This document shows, in pieces, positions 17,202 to 25,516 of a stretch of DNA of 49,702 bases (position 1 is the stretch's first letter; each line of letters opens with the position of its first letter). A program made the position numbers and the translations under genes. Below the pieces are notes generated by a model. It did not search any database, was not told where the DNA came from, and saw only the letters and a list, made by a program, of their open reading frames with translations. The stretch comes from Alphaproteobacteria bacterium (lineage in GTDB: Bacteria; Pseudomonadota; Alphaproteobacteria; Acetobacterales; Acetobacteraceae): NCBI GenBank assembly GCA_017307285.1, contig JAFKFI010000075.1, forward strand, positions 1-49,702. Direction: 5' to 3'.

Positions 17202-20200
17202 AGAAGGCGCGCGCGGCGCGCGACCGCGCCGCTCCCAAGACAGCGGCGCTGCCGCCGCCGATCCCGCAGTTCGACGAGTTGGACGCTTTGGCGGCATCCA
17301 GCGCGCCGACCGTGGAAGCGGCTTGGTGGATTTCCCACCAGGTCGCGGAGCACGTGTTCGCCATGATCGCCCACGGCGATCCGCGCACAGGCGCCCCTCT
17401 CCCGAGACCTCTCACGGAGATCCTGCGCGACGTTCGAATCGCCACCTCGAAGGGGAGTCGGCCGTTTCCGCGCGATCGCCTCCTCGTCGCCGCCGAGTTC
17501 ACCGCGGACTCCCTCGAGCACTTGCTCGACCGGCATCGCCATCGAACTGTCAGGACGCACGAGCAGCTCCCGTTCCATCAGCTTCGCGAGGTCGACACCC
17601 GATCGATGGCGTGGCTTGCCCGACAGCCCGGAAGGAACATCCGCGAGAAGCTCTCGGGCCGCACCCATGCGCTGGGCGTGAAGCGCGACGTGTCCGTCGA
17701 CACGACCGAGAACCGGCTCCTTCGGTCGTTCGCTAAGCTCCTTGTTCGGCGCGCCGGCAGCCGGCTGGACCACAGAGACGCCTACGACGGAACAACCGAG
17801 GACGTAGAGCGTGTGCGTCGGCTGGAGGAGTGCATTCGCCTTTGCGATGAGCGGATGAGACGCTCCGAACTCGCCGAGATCCCCACCCTGACCCGCTTGC
17901 AGCCCAACAACGTCCTGCTGAGCGACCCGCACTACTCGCGGGTGTTTCGCGCATGGAAGTGGCTGCGCGACGATGAGGAGGCACTGCGCGAGTCTTGGAA
18001 CGACGCCCTCCAGCGTACGCGCGTCCTTCTGTGCTGGATGGTCGCAGCGCAGCTCGTGACCGGTGAGCGGGTGGTGGTCGTGGAGACGCTGGGACGCGTC
18101 CTCACGGAACGCGGCGACGAGCACCACCTCGGAGTCGAGGTGCTGGGCGCTGAGGCGGTCGGGGCCGACTGGTTTCTGAATCCGCCGCTGCACTTCTTGG
18201 TGTTGCCGAGCGGGCACAACGACGCGGCGTTCCGCATCCGCCTCTGGCTGGAGGGTGAGTTCATCCTCGCCCACGTCGCCAGCTTGGGCGGGCGAGGGCT
18301 CCTCGTGGAGGAGTCGGTCTCTGCGCTCGCCTTCGAGATGCGTCCCACCTCGGAGCGACTCCGGCCTCAGCGCGGAATCGGTATCGCGATCGACGGCTTG
18401 GAGACCTCGCTTCTTGGGGCAGACCGCGCGTTCGCCGACCTCGCCGGGCTGACGCCCCTTGCCACGCAGATGGCTCGGCAAATCCTCCAGCGCTGCAATG
18501 TGAACCCGAACCTCGAGCGCCGAGAACACACCGCCGTTGTGCTGACGGACGGTGCAAGGCTCGGCATCGAGCTCGGCACCGCCTCGCTGCACGTCGGCGC
18601 GGAGGAGGGTCTGCCGCTGCTCTCGGCACCGTGGGCCTTGGCGCTCGATGTGCCGGGTGAAGAGGGTGGCATCGACTGGATTGAAGGGCGCACCGACCGG
18701 GAGTTGGTCCTCGGCGCTGCCGGTCGTTCGAAGCGAGCCACCGGCGACGTCCTGGACGCGAGCGAGCAGGCCGACGCAGGGTTGCACGCCTTGGCGGCGG
18801 ACCGCTTGCTGGGGAATCTCGCGTCAGAACTTCAGGTGCCGACCGATGCACGGGTCGCGTACGCCGTCCCAGATGCCGTCGATGAGTTCTCGCAGCGCAG
18901 CCTGCGAAGCGCGTTCGGAGGCTCGTTCCATCGTCCGGTTCCCGTGTGGAGGAGCGTCGCGGCCGCGATGTCCTGGGCTTCGGCGGCAGGTGAGCGCGGG
19001 CCCCGCCCGGGAGAGACGGTGGTGGTCGTCGACACGGAGTTCGGCGGCATCTCATTGACCGTGCTGACCGCCCGGCATGACAAGAAGCTCGAGCAGGCAC
19101 ATCCGTCGTCGCGCGGGATCTACTGGGAGCGCAAACCGCCGCTCCCTCCCGACGAGCAGTTGGAGATGCTCGGTTGGCCACATGTCCTCCGCGCCTACGC
19201 GCGGATGCTGGTCGAACGAGACGTGAGCACGCTAGCGCCTGAGTTCCAGGAGCGCGTTGTCGAGGACCTCCTCCGCAGCGGCAAGATCGGTGCGCTTGTC
19301 GCGCGTGGCGGTTCGATCTTTGTACAAATCGCTTCAAGGCAGCGAGCGACGCCCGACGTCGTGGAGTTCTTCGAGGACCCTGCATGGTTCGACGACGAGG
19401 TGGCGCGATGGATCGATCGCCTCGATCAGAGCGTGAGGGATGCGCTCTCGGAGATCGGCAAGGCCCGTGCGGTGCTGATCGGCGGCCCATGCGACTACCA
19501 ACGGTTTTATGGGACTGGGCGACAAACGGGTCGGATCAAGATCTTCAACGAGGAGAAGGGCTTCGGTTTCATCCATCCCGACGACGGTAGCGCTGATGTG
19601 TTCTTCCACATCAACTCCGTGCAGGTAGCCGACGAAGTGGCGCTTCGGCGGGACCTTGCCGTTGAGTTCGACGTCGGCAAGGGTAGGAAGGGGCCCGAAG
19701 CCCATCGCGTCACCACGGTGTCTTCGCTCGCATCGTGGTTGCGGCGACGAACGGTGGTCACAGTCACGTCGGGGACACTCGCGGCCGGCGCGCGTGAGTG
19801 CCTGCTCCGTCTGGACACGGGCTCTCCCACCTGGCGTGAGTGGCTGCCCGAGCTGTCGCTCGAGGTCGTGCGCGACGGCCACTTCGGTGAACTCCCGCTG
19901 CTCGAGCGAGGGACGTTTACCGACCCGTTCCTCGGTGCGGCCAAGGAGTTCACGGTCCCCGAGACCCTCACGCTGGCGCGCGGGCACCGGTGGTTCTCCT
20001 TCCCGCTGCTCGTCGGTCGCCAGGGACGCCTGCCAGTCGCGTGGGAGGCGCGGCTCGATTCGCCCGCGTTCCCTCTTGACCACGAAGTGCGCGCGCGGCT
20101 GCGGCTTTCCTACCGGTACGGCCTCGAAAATAGCTACATTCTTTCGGTGGAGCCTGCCTCCCCGGACGATGCTCCGTTCGTTGGGCTGCAGGCCAAGTGG

Positions 20201-21211
20201 ATCAAGGGAGGCGAGGGCACCACGTCGGCGCTTAGCCGGGAGCCCCTACTTATTCCGCAGGTGCCGTGGGACAAGGCTCGTGCGGACAACTTCGTCAAGG
20301 CGACGCAGTCACTTCGTCTCAGTGACGAGAAATTTGCGAGGTTTCTGTTCGCCGTGACGCGCGCGTGCTGGTCGGAGGGACGAAGCCTCGCGACCGCTCC
20401 GGACAACGTTCAGCGTGTTTTCCCTGGATTCCGCGAACAGTTGTGGACTGCCCTTCCACCCGAGTTGCACTGCCGCGAGATACCGCGCACTCTCGAGGTC
20501 CTGTCGCTGCTCCACGAAGACGCACCGCCGGAACTCACAGGTTTGCTTTTTGCTCTGGATCGCCAGGCTGGCGACGACGTGGACACGTGCCGGAAGACGA
20601 CGAGCATGCTGGCTATGCTCGTCGGCGATGGGGCGGGCGAACGGAACGCGATCCTGCACCATCTAGTCGATCGGCTCCGACATTACACCGATGGAGAGGT
20701 TTTCAGTCCTGCACTGATGGGCCACACGATGCGAGCGTTGGGCAACGCCGCCTGGAGGCATCCAAACTTCGTGGGAGCGCTGTCCTCAGTGTCCGGCGGT
20801 GCAGCTCTCATCCTCAGGCAGTGCCGACGTTCGTTGCAGGGACTGCTCCTGCGCATCCCGGTCAACGTTTCCTCTGACGAGGAGGGCCAGAAGGTTGCGC
20901 GGCTCTACGGCACTCCGTTCAGAGACGCCTGCGAGTTGCTGCTCGCGCTGATGGCCGTCGATCCTTTGGATCCAGTTGTCGCTCCGCTGCGCACCGGCTC
21001 CCCATCCGCCCACGCCTTCGCCAAGCTCGTTCGCCAGCTCGATGCCAGGCTCGCGTCTTTCGGTGCGACTCCGCACTGGCGAGTGCGCCTCGACGTCGAG
21101 GTGCCGCCCGCCCTACACCGAATGTCACCCGTTGCCTTCGCATTGAACACATACTTGGCAGAAGGCGCGGGCGCGAACTTGGTCCAGGTCACGGGCGCCG
21201 ATCTTGACTGA
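17198..21211 (+). CDS. DUF2357 / Hsp70-like ATPase / cold-shock domain fusion protein
   Basis: A 1337-residue protein with three recognisable parts. First, a DUF2357-like region (about 60-250) typical of McrC-family partners, with DTTENRLLRSF near 168-178. Second, an Hsp70/actin-fold ATPase (about 400-770): phosphate-1 LGIELGT (455-461), a connect-1-like helix ending SVAAAMSWA, phosphate-2 VVDTEFGG (about 610-617), and adenosine motif AVLIGGP (about 758-764). Third, a canonical cold-shock domain with RNP1 KGFGFI (787-792) and RNP2 VFFHI (801-805), which binds single-stranded nucleic acid. A helical domain of 450 residues follows. I see no PD-(D/E)XK nuclease, unlike most DUF2357 proteins. It is coupled to the McrB-like gene by ATGA and is the last gene of the operon. 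It probably recognises RNA or ssDNA and cycles ATP. Confidence 0.88.
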   Translation: MKKARAARDRAAPKTAALPPPIPQFDELDALAASSAPTVEAAWWISHQVAEHVFAMIAHGDPRTGAPLPRPLTEILRDVRIATSKGSRPFPRDRLLVAAEFTADSLEHLLDRHRHRTVRTHEQLPFHQLREVDTRSMAWLARQPGRNIREKLSGRTHALGVKRDVSVDTTENRLLRSFAKLLVRRAGSRLDHRDAYDGTTEDVERVRRLEECIRLCDERMRRSELAEIPTLTRLQPNNVLLSDPHYSRVFRAWKWLRDDEEALRESWNDALQRTRVLLCWMVAAQLVTGERVVVVETLGRVLTERGDEHHLGVEVLGAEAVGADWFLNPPLHFLVLPSGHNDAAFRIRLWLEGEFILAHVASLGGRGLLVEESVSALAFEMRPTSERLRPQRGIGIAIDGLETSLLGADRAFADLAGLTPLATQMARQILQRCNVNPNLERREHTAVVLTDGARLGIELGTASLHVGAEEGLPLLSAPWALALDVPGEEGGIDWIEGRTDRELVLGAAGRSKRATGDVLDASEQADAGLHALAADRLLGNLASELQVPTDARVAYAVPDAVDEFSQRSLRSAFGGSFHRPVPVWRSVAAAMSWASAAGERGPRPGETVVVVDTEFGGISLTVLTARHDKKLEQAHPSSRGIYWERKPPLPPDEQLEMLGWPHVLRAYARMLVERDVSTLAPEFQERVVEDLLRSGKIGALVARGGSIFVQIASRQRATPDVVEFFEDPAWFDDEVARWIDRLDQSVRDALSEIGKARAVLIGGPCDYQRFYGTGRQTGRIKIFNEEKGFGFIHPDDGSADVFFHINSVQVADEVALRRDLAVEFDVGKGRKGPEAHRVTTVSSLASWLRRRTVVTVTSGTLAAGARECLLRLDTGSPTWREWLPELSLEVVRDGHFGELPLLERGTFTDPFLGAAKEFTVPETLTLARGHRWFSFPLLVGRQGRLPVAWEARLDSPAFPLDHEVRARLRLSYRYGLENSYILSVEPASPDDAPFVGLQAKWIKGGEGTTSALSREPLLIPQVPWDKARADNFVKATQSLRLSDEKFARFLFAVTRACWSEGRSLATAPDNVQRVFPGFREQLWTALPPELHCREIPRTLEVLSLLHEDAPPELTGLLFALDRQAGDDVDTCRKTTSMLAMLVGDGAGERNAILHHLVDRLRHYTDGEVFSPALMGHTMRALGNAAWRHPNFVGALSSVSGGAALILRQCRRSLQGLLLRIPVNVSSDEEGQKVARLYGTPFRDACELLLALMAVDPLDPVVAPLRTGSPSAHAFAKLVRQLDARLASFGATPHWRVRLDVEVPPALHRMSPVAFALNTYLAEGAGANLVQVTGADLD

Positions 21212-21704
21212 CATGTTTAAGCGTCTCCTCGCTGCGTCACCCTGGTTCCGGCGCCTTGCTTCCGTAGCCTTCACGGACATGTTCGGCACGCATGGTTCAG
21301 GCTGAACGCGTATACGGGGCAGCAGCAGGCGCTGGTCCGCAAGGTGGCCCACCACGGCCGTGAGCAGGACTCCAGATTCTGCTCTGCCTCGGTCGGTGCA
21401 GTTGCTATCGCCCTCAGAGCCCGAAGCATTTCTGTGTAGGTTGCGGTAGCCTCCGAGCAGCTTCGTCAACCCCTGCTTTAGCAGTTCTACGGTATGCCGC
21501 CGCCGGGAACCTCCGGCCTCGCCGGCCCCTTCCGGACACCCTGACAAAAAGCACCAAGGGTGCATTGGTCCATATGCTCCCAATTGACGGCACTTCCACG
21601 GAACCGCGGCGGCACCATGACGGCGTCAGCACGGCACTGTTTTGCCGCTAGGCGATCGTCAAGCGGCAAAAGTCATTCGCATCGAATTGCGCAAGCATCG
21701 CCGC
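21212..21704. other. Junction region between cargo island and tra genes
   Basis: There is no convincing gene in these 493 bases. GACATGTT occurs at 21210-21217 and again at 21276-21283. Read leftwards, both copies lie in the same frame and each gives an NMSVK peptide, so a 66-bp unit may have been duplicated, or a decayed gene may lie here. The leftward frame 21125-21583 runs back into the cargo gene and looks like a remnant. The segment probably contains the right edge of the inserted cargo and may hold part of oriT. The inverted repeat at 21640-21671 is listed separately. Confidence 0.4.
21640..21671. promoter_or_regulatory. 10-bp perfect inverted repeat upstream of traK-like gene
   Basis: TTTTGCCGCT (21640-21649) and AGCGGCAAAA (21662-21671) are exact reverse complements around a 12-base centre. 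The repeat ends 33 bases before ATG 21705, where an operator or a TraK/oriT binding site would be expected. It is AT-ended and GC-cored, and it lacks the T-tract placement of a terminator for the rightward genes. Confidence 0.55.
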
Positions 21705-22202
21705 ATGAGCGATGAACCTACCCCTCTACGGATTCGCAAGCGGCGTTTGGTCGACTATCGGAACCGAGGTGCGATCTACAGTTGGCTGCGCGCGCATCAC
21801 GCGCGCGTGAAATCCTTGCTGAATACGGGTGAGGCCACCTGGCCACGTCTGTGTGCCGAGATGGCGCGCCATGGTGTCCTCGATCGAATGGGAGCGGCGC
21901 CGACGCCCAACCCCGCGATCAAAGTCTGGCGCCGGCTATGTGACGAGCTGGGCGACTCGCCAGCCGCCTACCGCTTCAAAAATTACCCCTCCCGCATACC
22001 CAAGGACTGGAAACCAGAGGTTGTCCCTCCGCCCACAGTGGAGCCGGCGCCACGTGGCCAGTTGACCCCGGGTATCCACCCCCTGGGCACCAGCCTCATT
22101 CGCACGCCTCCATCCGAGAATGCGGTCACCGGCAGAAAGCTGACCGGGGAGGAGAAGCTTGCTCGGCTTGAGGCAGAATTGGCCAGCCGGCGGGGCGGTT
22201 AG
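21705..22202 (+). CDS. TraK-like conjugation protein
   Basis: A 165-residue basic protein. The N-terminus is Arg/Lys-rich (LRIRKRRLVDYRNRG), then a helical domain with EATWPRLCAEMARHG (about 45-60), a layout I know from small TraK-like proteins of alphaproteobacterial conjugative elements. Then come a Pro-rich linker (110-135) and a charged C-terminal helix. In IncP elements TraK binds oriT. Gene order here (TraK-, TraL-, TraM-like) supports the call more than sequence does. ATG 21705 is favoured over the longer upstream frame because it follows the inverted repeat, which would otherwise be inside the coding region. Confidence 0.7.
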   Translation: MSDEPTPLRIRKRRLVDYRNRGAIYSWLRAHHARVKSLLNTGEATWPRLCAEMARHGVLDRMGAAPTPNPAIKVWRRLCDELGDSPAAYRFKNYPSRIPKDWKPEVVPPPTVEPAPRGQLTPGIHPLGTSLIRTPPSENAVTGRKLTGEEKLARLEAELASRRGG

Positions 22203-22221
22203 CACAAAGGAGAATGCATCC

Positions 22222-23046
22222 ATGGACGGTGATGTTGACGTCGGGGCTGGGCCCCTTCCGCGGTCGGTTCCGGACAGTTCGCCGGGCAGGATCGACCTGA
22301 TTGTTCGCGAAGGCCGGGGGCGGCTCGGCGGAACCATGTTTCTTGATCTGCTGATACAGCGGGCCCGTGCGAACGGGCGCCGGGTCAAGCCGATGGACGG
22401 GGACCTGAAGAGCCGAACGCTCAGCACGATCTACCCGTCGAAGGATCCCAGGGGCCGAGCGATCGAGGATGGGGCGAGTAGCCCTGTAAGCGACGACATC
22501 GCACACCAGAAGGACTGGATACAGGAGCAACTCAACCAGATGACGGAGGACCGGGTGTCACGGATCCTCGATCTCAGTGGGGGCGACCGGGTCATGCAGG
22601 AGCTGGTGCTTGACCTGATGCTGAAGGACTTCTGCGGCGATTTCGGGATCGGTTTGACGAACATCGTCATGCTCGGTCCCGACGTCGAAGACTTCAATCA
22701 CGCAATGGAGAGGTTCAAGGCCGAGGACTCGCGCGGCGATCGGGTGATCTTCGTCCTGAACGAGGGCGTGATTCGGCAGGGCCAGACGACGGAGGGTGCG
22801 TTCACCACCATCATCAAACATCCCGACTTTGTCGCTGCGCTGAAGGGGGGCGCTCAGTATATTCTGCTTCGCCGATTGAGTTGCATGCATGTCCTGCGCG
22901 AGCGCGGTATCGGCTTTTACGATGCGGCTGCTGGGCGGCCGGATCGGAGTGGGGCGAAGGTCCCGCCGACCGTTCAGCATATGACCAAGGTGTGGCTGGG
23001 GGCGTTCGAGCGGTCCTCGGAGGACATCGCCGAGTGGCTTCCGTGA
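22222..23046 (+). CDS. TraL-like ParA/MipZ-related protein with degenerate P-loop
   Basis: A 274-residue protein laid out like a ParA-type ATPase: a first strand IDLIVRE, a glycine-rich loop, a helix, then KPMDGDLKSRTLS near residue 54. The loop EGRGRLGGTMF (30-40) sits where KGGVGKST should be and lacks the catalytic Lys, so ATP hydrolysis is doubtful. RP4 TraL is a ParA-like protein at the same place in its operon. AAAGGAG (22206-22212) is the ribosome-binding site for ATG 22222. A nearer ATG at 22214 is out of frame. The TGA overlaps the next gene's GTG start. Confidence 0.75.
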   Translation: MDGDVDVGAGPLPRSVPDSSPGRIDLIVREGRGRLGGTMFLDLLIQRARANGRRVKPMDGDLKSRTLSTIYPSKDPRGRAIEDGASSPVSDDIAHQKDWIQEQLNQMTEDRVSRILDLSGGDRVMQELVLDLMLKDFCGDFGIGLTNIVMLGPDVEDFNHAMERFKAEDSRGDRVIFVLNEGVIRQGQTTEGAFTTIIKHPDFVAALKGGAQYILLRRLSCMHVLRERGIGFYDAAAGRPDRSGAKVPPTVQHMTKVWLGAFERSSEDIAEWLP

Positions 23047-23636
23047 CGGATGAAGTGGCGGCGCTCCGCGAGAGCGTCGTTCGCCTGATCGAGGGTGCCC
23101 GTCGCGATGGCATCGAGCCAGACGGCCCATTGGGCCGCTGGCTCGCCGCGCAAGCCGGCGCGCTGGAGAGCCTGGCCTTTGTGCTGCAATCGCAGGCCGA
23201 CCGTGCGGACGCGCTGTTGAGTGGCATCGACGTGGCCGCGAAGGCCGAGCTTGCGAAGGCCGCTGCAACCCTGGAACAAGGCAAGAAGGCGATCGCGCAG
23301 GGCGAGGTTGTCCTCGCCCAGGCGCGCGCTGCGCAATATCATCTGCACCTCTCGGAACAGACGTTGGTCAGCCGGCTGGTGAACGACACGTTGCCACTGT
23401 TCGCGCAGCACATGAAGGAAGCGCTGGTCATTCGCGAGCGGCGTTGGAACCAGGACAAGGGCCGTCAGCGCATGGCGCTGGCCGGCGCGATGACGCTCGC
23501 TGTGTTTCTGTCGGGCTTTGTCATTCGCACGGCGGTCGATTGGGAGCGGCTGGGGCTGGCGGAACGCTGTGCTGCTCACCCCATTTCGGAGGGGACGCGC
23601 GTCGTGTGCGAGATCAGCCCGAACGCCGCGCCGTGA
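23043..23636 (+). CDS. TraM-like coiled-coil membrane protein
   Basis: A 197-residue protein beginning at GTG 23043, which overlaps the TraL-like stop (GTGA). A helical, Ala/Gln-rich coiled coil occupies about 60-130. One membrane helix follows near 145-163 (LAGAMTLAVFLSGFVI), with a basic RERRWNQDKGRQR flank that predicts the N-terminus in the cytoplasm. A short outside tail has two Cys. The order TraK-TraL-TraM and the single transmembrane segment fit the IncP TraM position. Direct sequence similarity cannot be judged by eye. Confidence 0.7.
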   Translation: MTDEVAALRESVVRLIEGARRDGIEPDGPLGRWLAAQAGALESLAFVLQSQADRADALLSGIDVAAKAELAKAAATLEQGKKAIAQGEVVLAQARAAQYHLHLSEQTLVSRLVNDTLPLFAQHMKEALVIRERRWNQDKGRQRMALAGAMTLAVFLSGFVIRTAVDWERLGLAERCAAHPISEGTRVVCEISPNAAP

Positions 23637-23704
23637 CTGTCAAGCCGGCAATCTCGTTCACAACGTATTGCGCCAATGTCGGCCTCCTAACGAGAGGAGG
23701 TGTC

Positions 23705-24523
23705 ATGTCGAGGAGAGACAAACAGGTCCCTTGGATGGGCCGGAGTGTTCGGCTGCTGGGGACGAGCGTGTCGGGGGTCCTGGGCCTGGCGCTTGTTGAT
23801 GCGGCGGTTGCGCAGCAGGCGCAGAGCCTGAACGGTCCGCCGGTGCAGGTGATCCCGTATGCGTCCGAGCCGGGCGTGCCGATGATCACGATCAATCGAG
23901 GAACGCCGAGCCCTTTCCCTACTGGCGGCGGGTCGGGGACTGGTGGCAGTGGCGGCAGCAACACGGGCGATAGTGACGCCCTGACCACCTTACTTGGAAC
24001 ATCGTGGGGATCGCAGGCGGTCCAGAACGCCGAAGCTCTCGGCGTCAACCCATCCGCTTTGGCGGCGACGTGTGTGCTGGAGAGCGGGTGCAGCCAGCCT
24101 TCGGGCGGCGGCGGCGCACAGGGTGTTTTCCAGATGTTCCCCGCAGCATATCAGGAGGGGTTGGCGACCGCCCTGGCGGCAAATTCGGGTCTCGCATCTC
24201 AGATCGTGCAAGGTTCTGCTGGAATGAACGATCCGACAACAGAGGCGATTGCCGCAGCTGGTTACCTGATGCAGGCGAACCAGACGCTCCAGTCCGCCGG
24301 TATTTCCAACCCAACAGTGTTGGACGCGCGGAGTTATTACGAGTTCGGCCCGACCTATGGTGCAGCGGTGGCGCAAGCGCCGCCCGGCGCGACAATGGCA
24401 TCACTGCTACCTGCGAGTTTCCTTTCGAATAATGGGATCTCATCCACGGAGACGGTCGCGCAATGGCAGGCGTCAGTTTCAGCGAAAGTCGGCAATGCCT
24501 CCGGTCAATCCGTTCTTGGTTAG
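23705..24523 (+). CDS. Exported lytic transglycosylase-like protein (VirB1-type role)
   Basis: A 272-residue protein. It has a signal peptide (residues 11-39, cleaved after about AVAQQ), then a Gly/Ser-rich linker (near 70-90) and a lysozyme-like domain. The proposed catalytic Glu is in AATCVLESGC, followed by GVFQMF and repeated Ala-rich helices, as in soluble transglycosylases that open peptidoglycan for conjugation machinery. GAGAGGAGG (23692-23700) is a strong ribosome-binding site for ATG 23705. It lies directly after the tra trio. Confidence 0.75.
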   Translation: MSRRDKQVPWMGRSVRLLGTSVSGVLGLALVDAAVAQQAQSLNGPPVQVIPYASEPGVPMITINRGTPSPFPTGGGSGTGGSGGSNTGDSDALTTLLGTSWGSQAVQNAEALGVNPSALAATCVLESGCSQPSGGGGAQGVFQMFPAAYQEGLATALAANSGLASQIVQGSAGMNDPTTEAIAAAGYLMQANQTLQSAGISNPTVLDARSYYEFGPTYGAAVAQAPPGATMASLLPASFLSNNGISSTETVAQWQASVSAKVGNASGQSVLG

Positions 24524-24533
24524 GAGACGAAGA

Positions 24534-24926
24534 ATGCGTTCGAGGTTCTTTACACTTACTGTCTGCGGGCTTGCGTGGACCACTGCTTCCTGGGCTTCAC
24601 CGCGCTATCCGGTGTCAGCCGTCCCTACTCTGAGCTGCATGTCGCTTAAGGTTACTGATCAACAGGCTATGGATCCAAGTTTTGTTGTGCCGTTCTACAA
24701 AGGTCCATCCGAGCGTACGCCAGTGGTCGGCCGTGCTTCGTCTGTCGTTCTCGTAAAAAAGCCAGTCGTTGAAAAAGATGGCTTCATCGCCGCTGTCCTA
24801 TTCAATGGCGTTCCAGGATGGGTCTCAGCAGCTACTCTGGGACCCTGGCACACTATGGACGGGTCGTCAGGGAGGTGCATTCCATCTCGGATGTCAGACG
24901 GTAGTATCGGTTTTGACATAAAGTAG
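24534..24926 (+). CDS. Exported SH3b-like small protein
   Basis: A 130-residue protein with a typical signal peptide (1-21, ending TASWAS). The mature part has an SH3b-like stretch, FIAAVLFNGVPGWVSAATL, at about 84-102, and two Cys. Bacterial SH3 domains bind peptidoglycan, so it may work with the transglycosylase that ends 10 bp upstream. The start is ATG 24534 with TAGGAGACG just before it. Confidence 0.7.
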   Translation: MRSRFFTLTVCGLAWTTASWASPRYPVSAVPTLSCMSLKVTDQQAMDPSFVVPFYKGPSERTPVVGRASSVVLVKKPVVEKDGFIAAVLFNGVPGWVSAATLGPWHTMDGSSGRCIPSRMSDGSIGFDIK

Positions 24927-24961
24927 GCGTGGCGTCAGACCGGTTGCCGAAGAGCACAATT

Positions 24962-25135
24962 ATGTCGCGATCCCCTATACGGCCTTCTTCGGGCATCATT
25001 TGGCTTATCGCAGCCGCCCTGCTTTTCCTGATTGGTGCGGTGGCCAACGGCGCGTCCGGCTCCCGCGAACTGACTGAGCTGGGTGTGATTGGCGCGGTCG
25101 TGGCTATCGCGTTCGTCGCGGCGTTCATGGGCTGA
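24962..25135 (+). CDS. Small two-helix membrane protein
   Basis: A 57-residue protein. Two hydrophobic segments, IIWLIAAALLFLIGAV (about 12-27) and LGVIGAVVAIAFVAAFMG (about 39-57), are linked by a polar loop, giving a hairpin in the inner membrane. An alternative GTG start at 24929 would add 11 residues. It is the last gene of the rightward tra block. I recognise no family. Confidence 0.55.
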   Translation: MSRSPIRPSSGIIWLIAAALLFLIGAVANGASGSRELTELGVIGAVVAIAFVAAFMG

Positions 25136-25299
25136 CGGGAACGCGCGTCAACAGGCATGCATCCGGGCGAGGCCGGGTTGCGACAGACGCGGACCGCTTG
25201 GGGTCTGCGGCTGGCGCGGCCTGGCCTTGCAACCGGATGCGTGCCCGAGACGAGGTCGACGCAAGCCCACGCTGGCCCGTCTGGTGTGTACATGACGAG

Positions 25300-25325
25300 A
25301 GGGCCGACCCGTGTGGGCCGGCCCT
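25300..25325. terminator. Bidirectional terminator-like hairpin
   Basis: AGGGCCGACCC (25300-25310) pairs with GGGCCGGCCCT (25315-25325) around GTGT, with one mismatch. Partly pairing flanks ACGAG and TGTCGT extend it. It lies between two converging genes (stops at 25135 and 25340), as expected of a shared terminator. No long T-tract follows. Confidence 0.6.
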
Positions 25326-25339
25326 TGTCGTTAGCCGGA

Positions 25340-25516
25340 TCAGAAGGGCAGGTCTGCCTCGGTGATTGCGGGGGCGTCCCAGACGATGCAGCTCATGTCG
25401 GTGTCGTGGTGGTAGGTTTCGATGTGGCGAATTGTGTAGCCTTGGGCGCTGAGTGCGGCGTTGTCGTCGTGGGCGTCGATATCCGTGGCCACGCTGCCAT
25501 TCGAGAGATGTGTCAT
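25340..25516 (-). CDS. Small acidic hypothetical protein
   Basis: A 58-residue protein, Asp/His-rich (ETYHHDTDMSCIVWDAP) and ending EADLPF. It has no membrane segment and no known domain. ATG 25516 is preferred because AAAGGGAAC lies eight to ten bases before it. The longer frame to 25615 lacks such a site. It resembles small accessory genes common in the backbone of these elements. Confidence 0.55.
   Translation of the reverse strand: MTHLSNGSVATDIDAHDDNAALSAQGYTIRHIETYHHDTDMSCIVWDAPAITEADLPF

Noticed and set aside
16988-18787. A 599-residue leftward frame inside the island.
   Set aside because: It crosses two strongly supported rightward genes with catalytic motifs and overlapping starts.
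4455-21211. A CRISPR-Cas type III accessory locus, suggested by the CARF domain.
   Set aside because: No repeats, cas genes or CARF-nuclease are present. CARF is fused to a sigma54 activator as in RtcR.
4455-21211. A classic RtcR-rtcBA RNA-repair operon.
   Set aside because: No RtcA cyclase or RtcB ligase gene occurs downstream of the promoter. The operon content is different.
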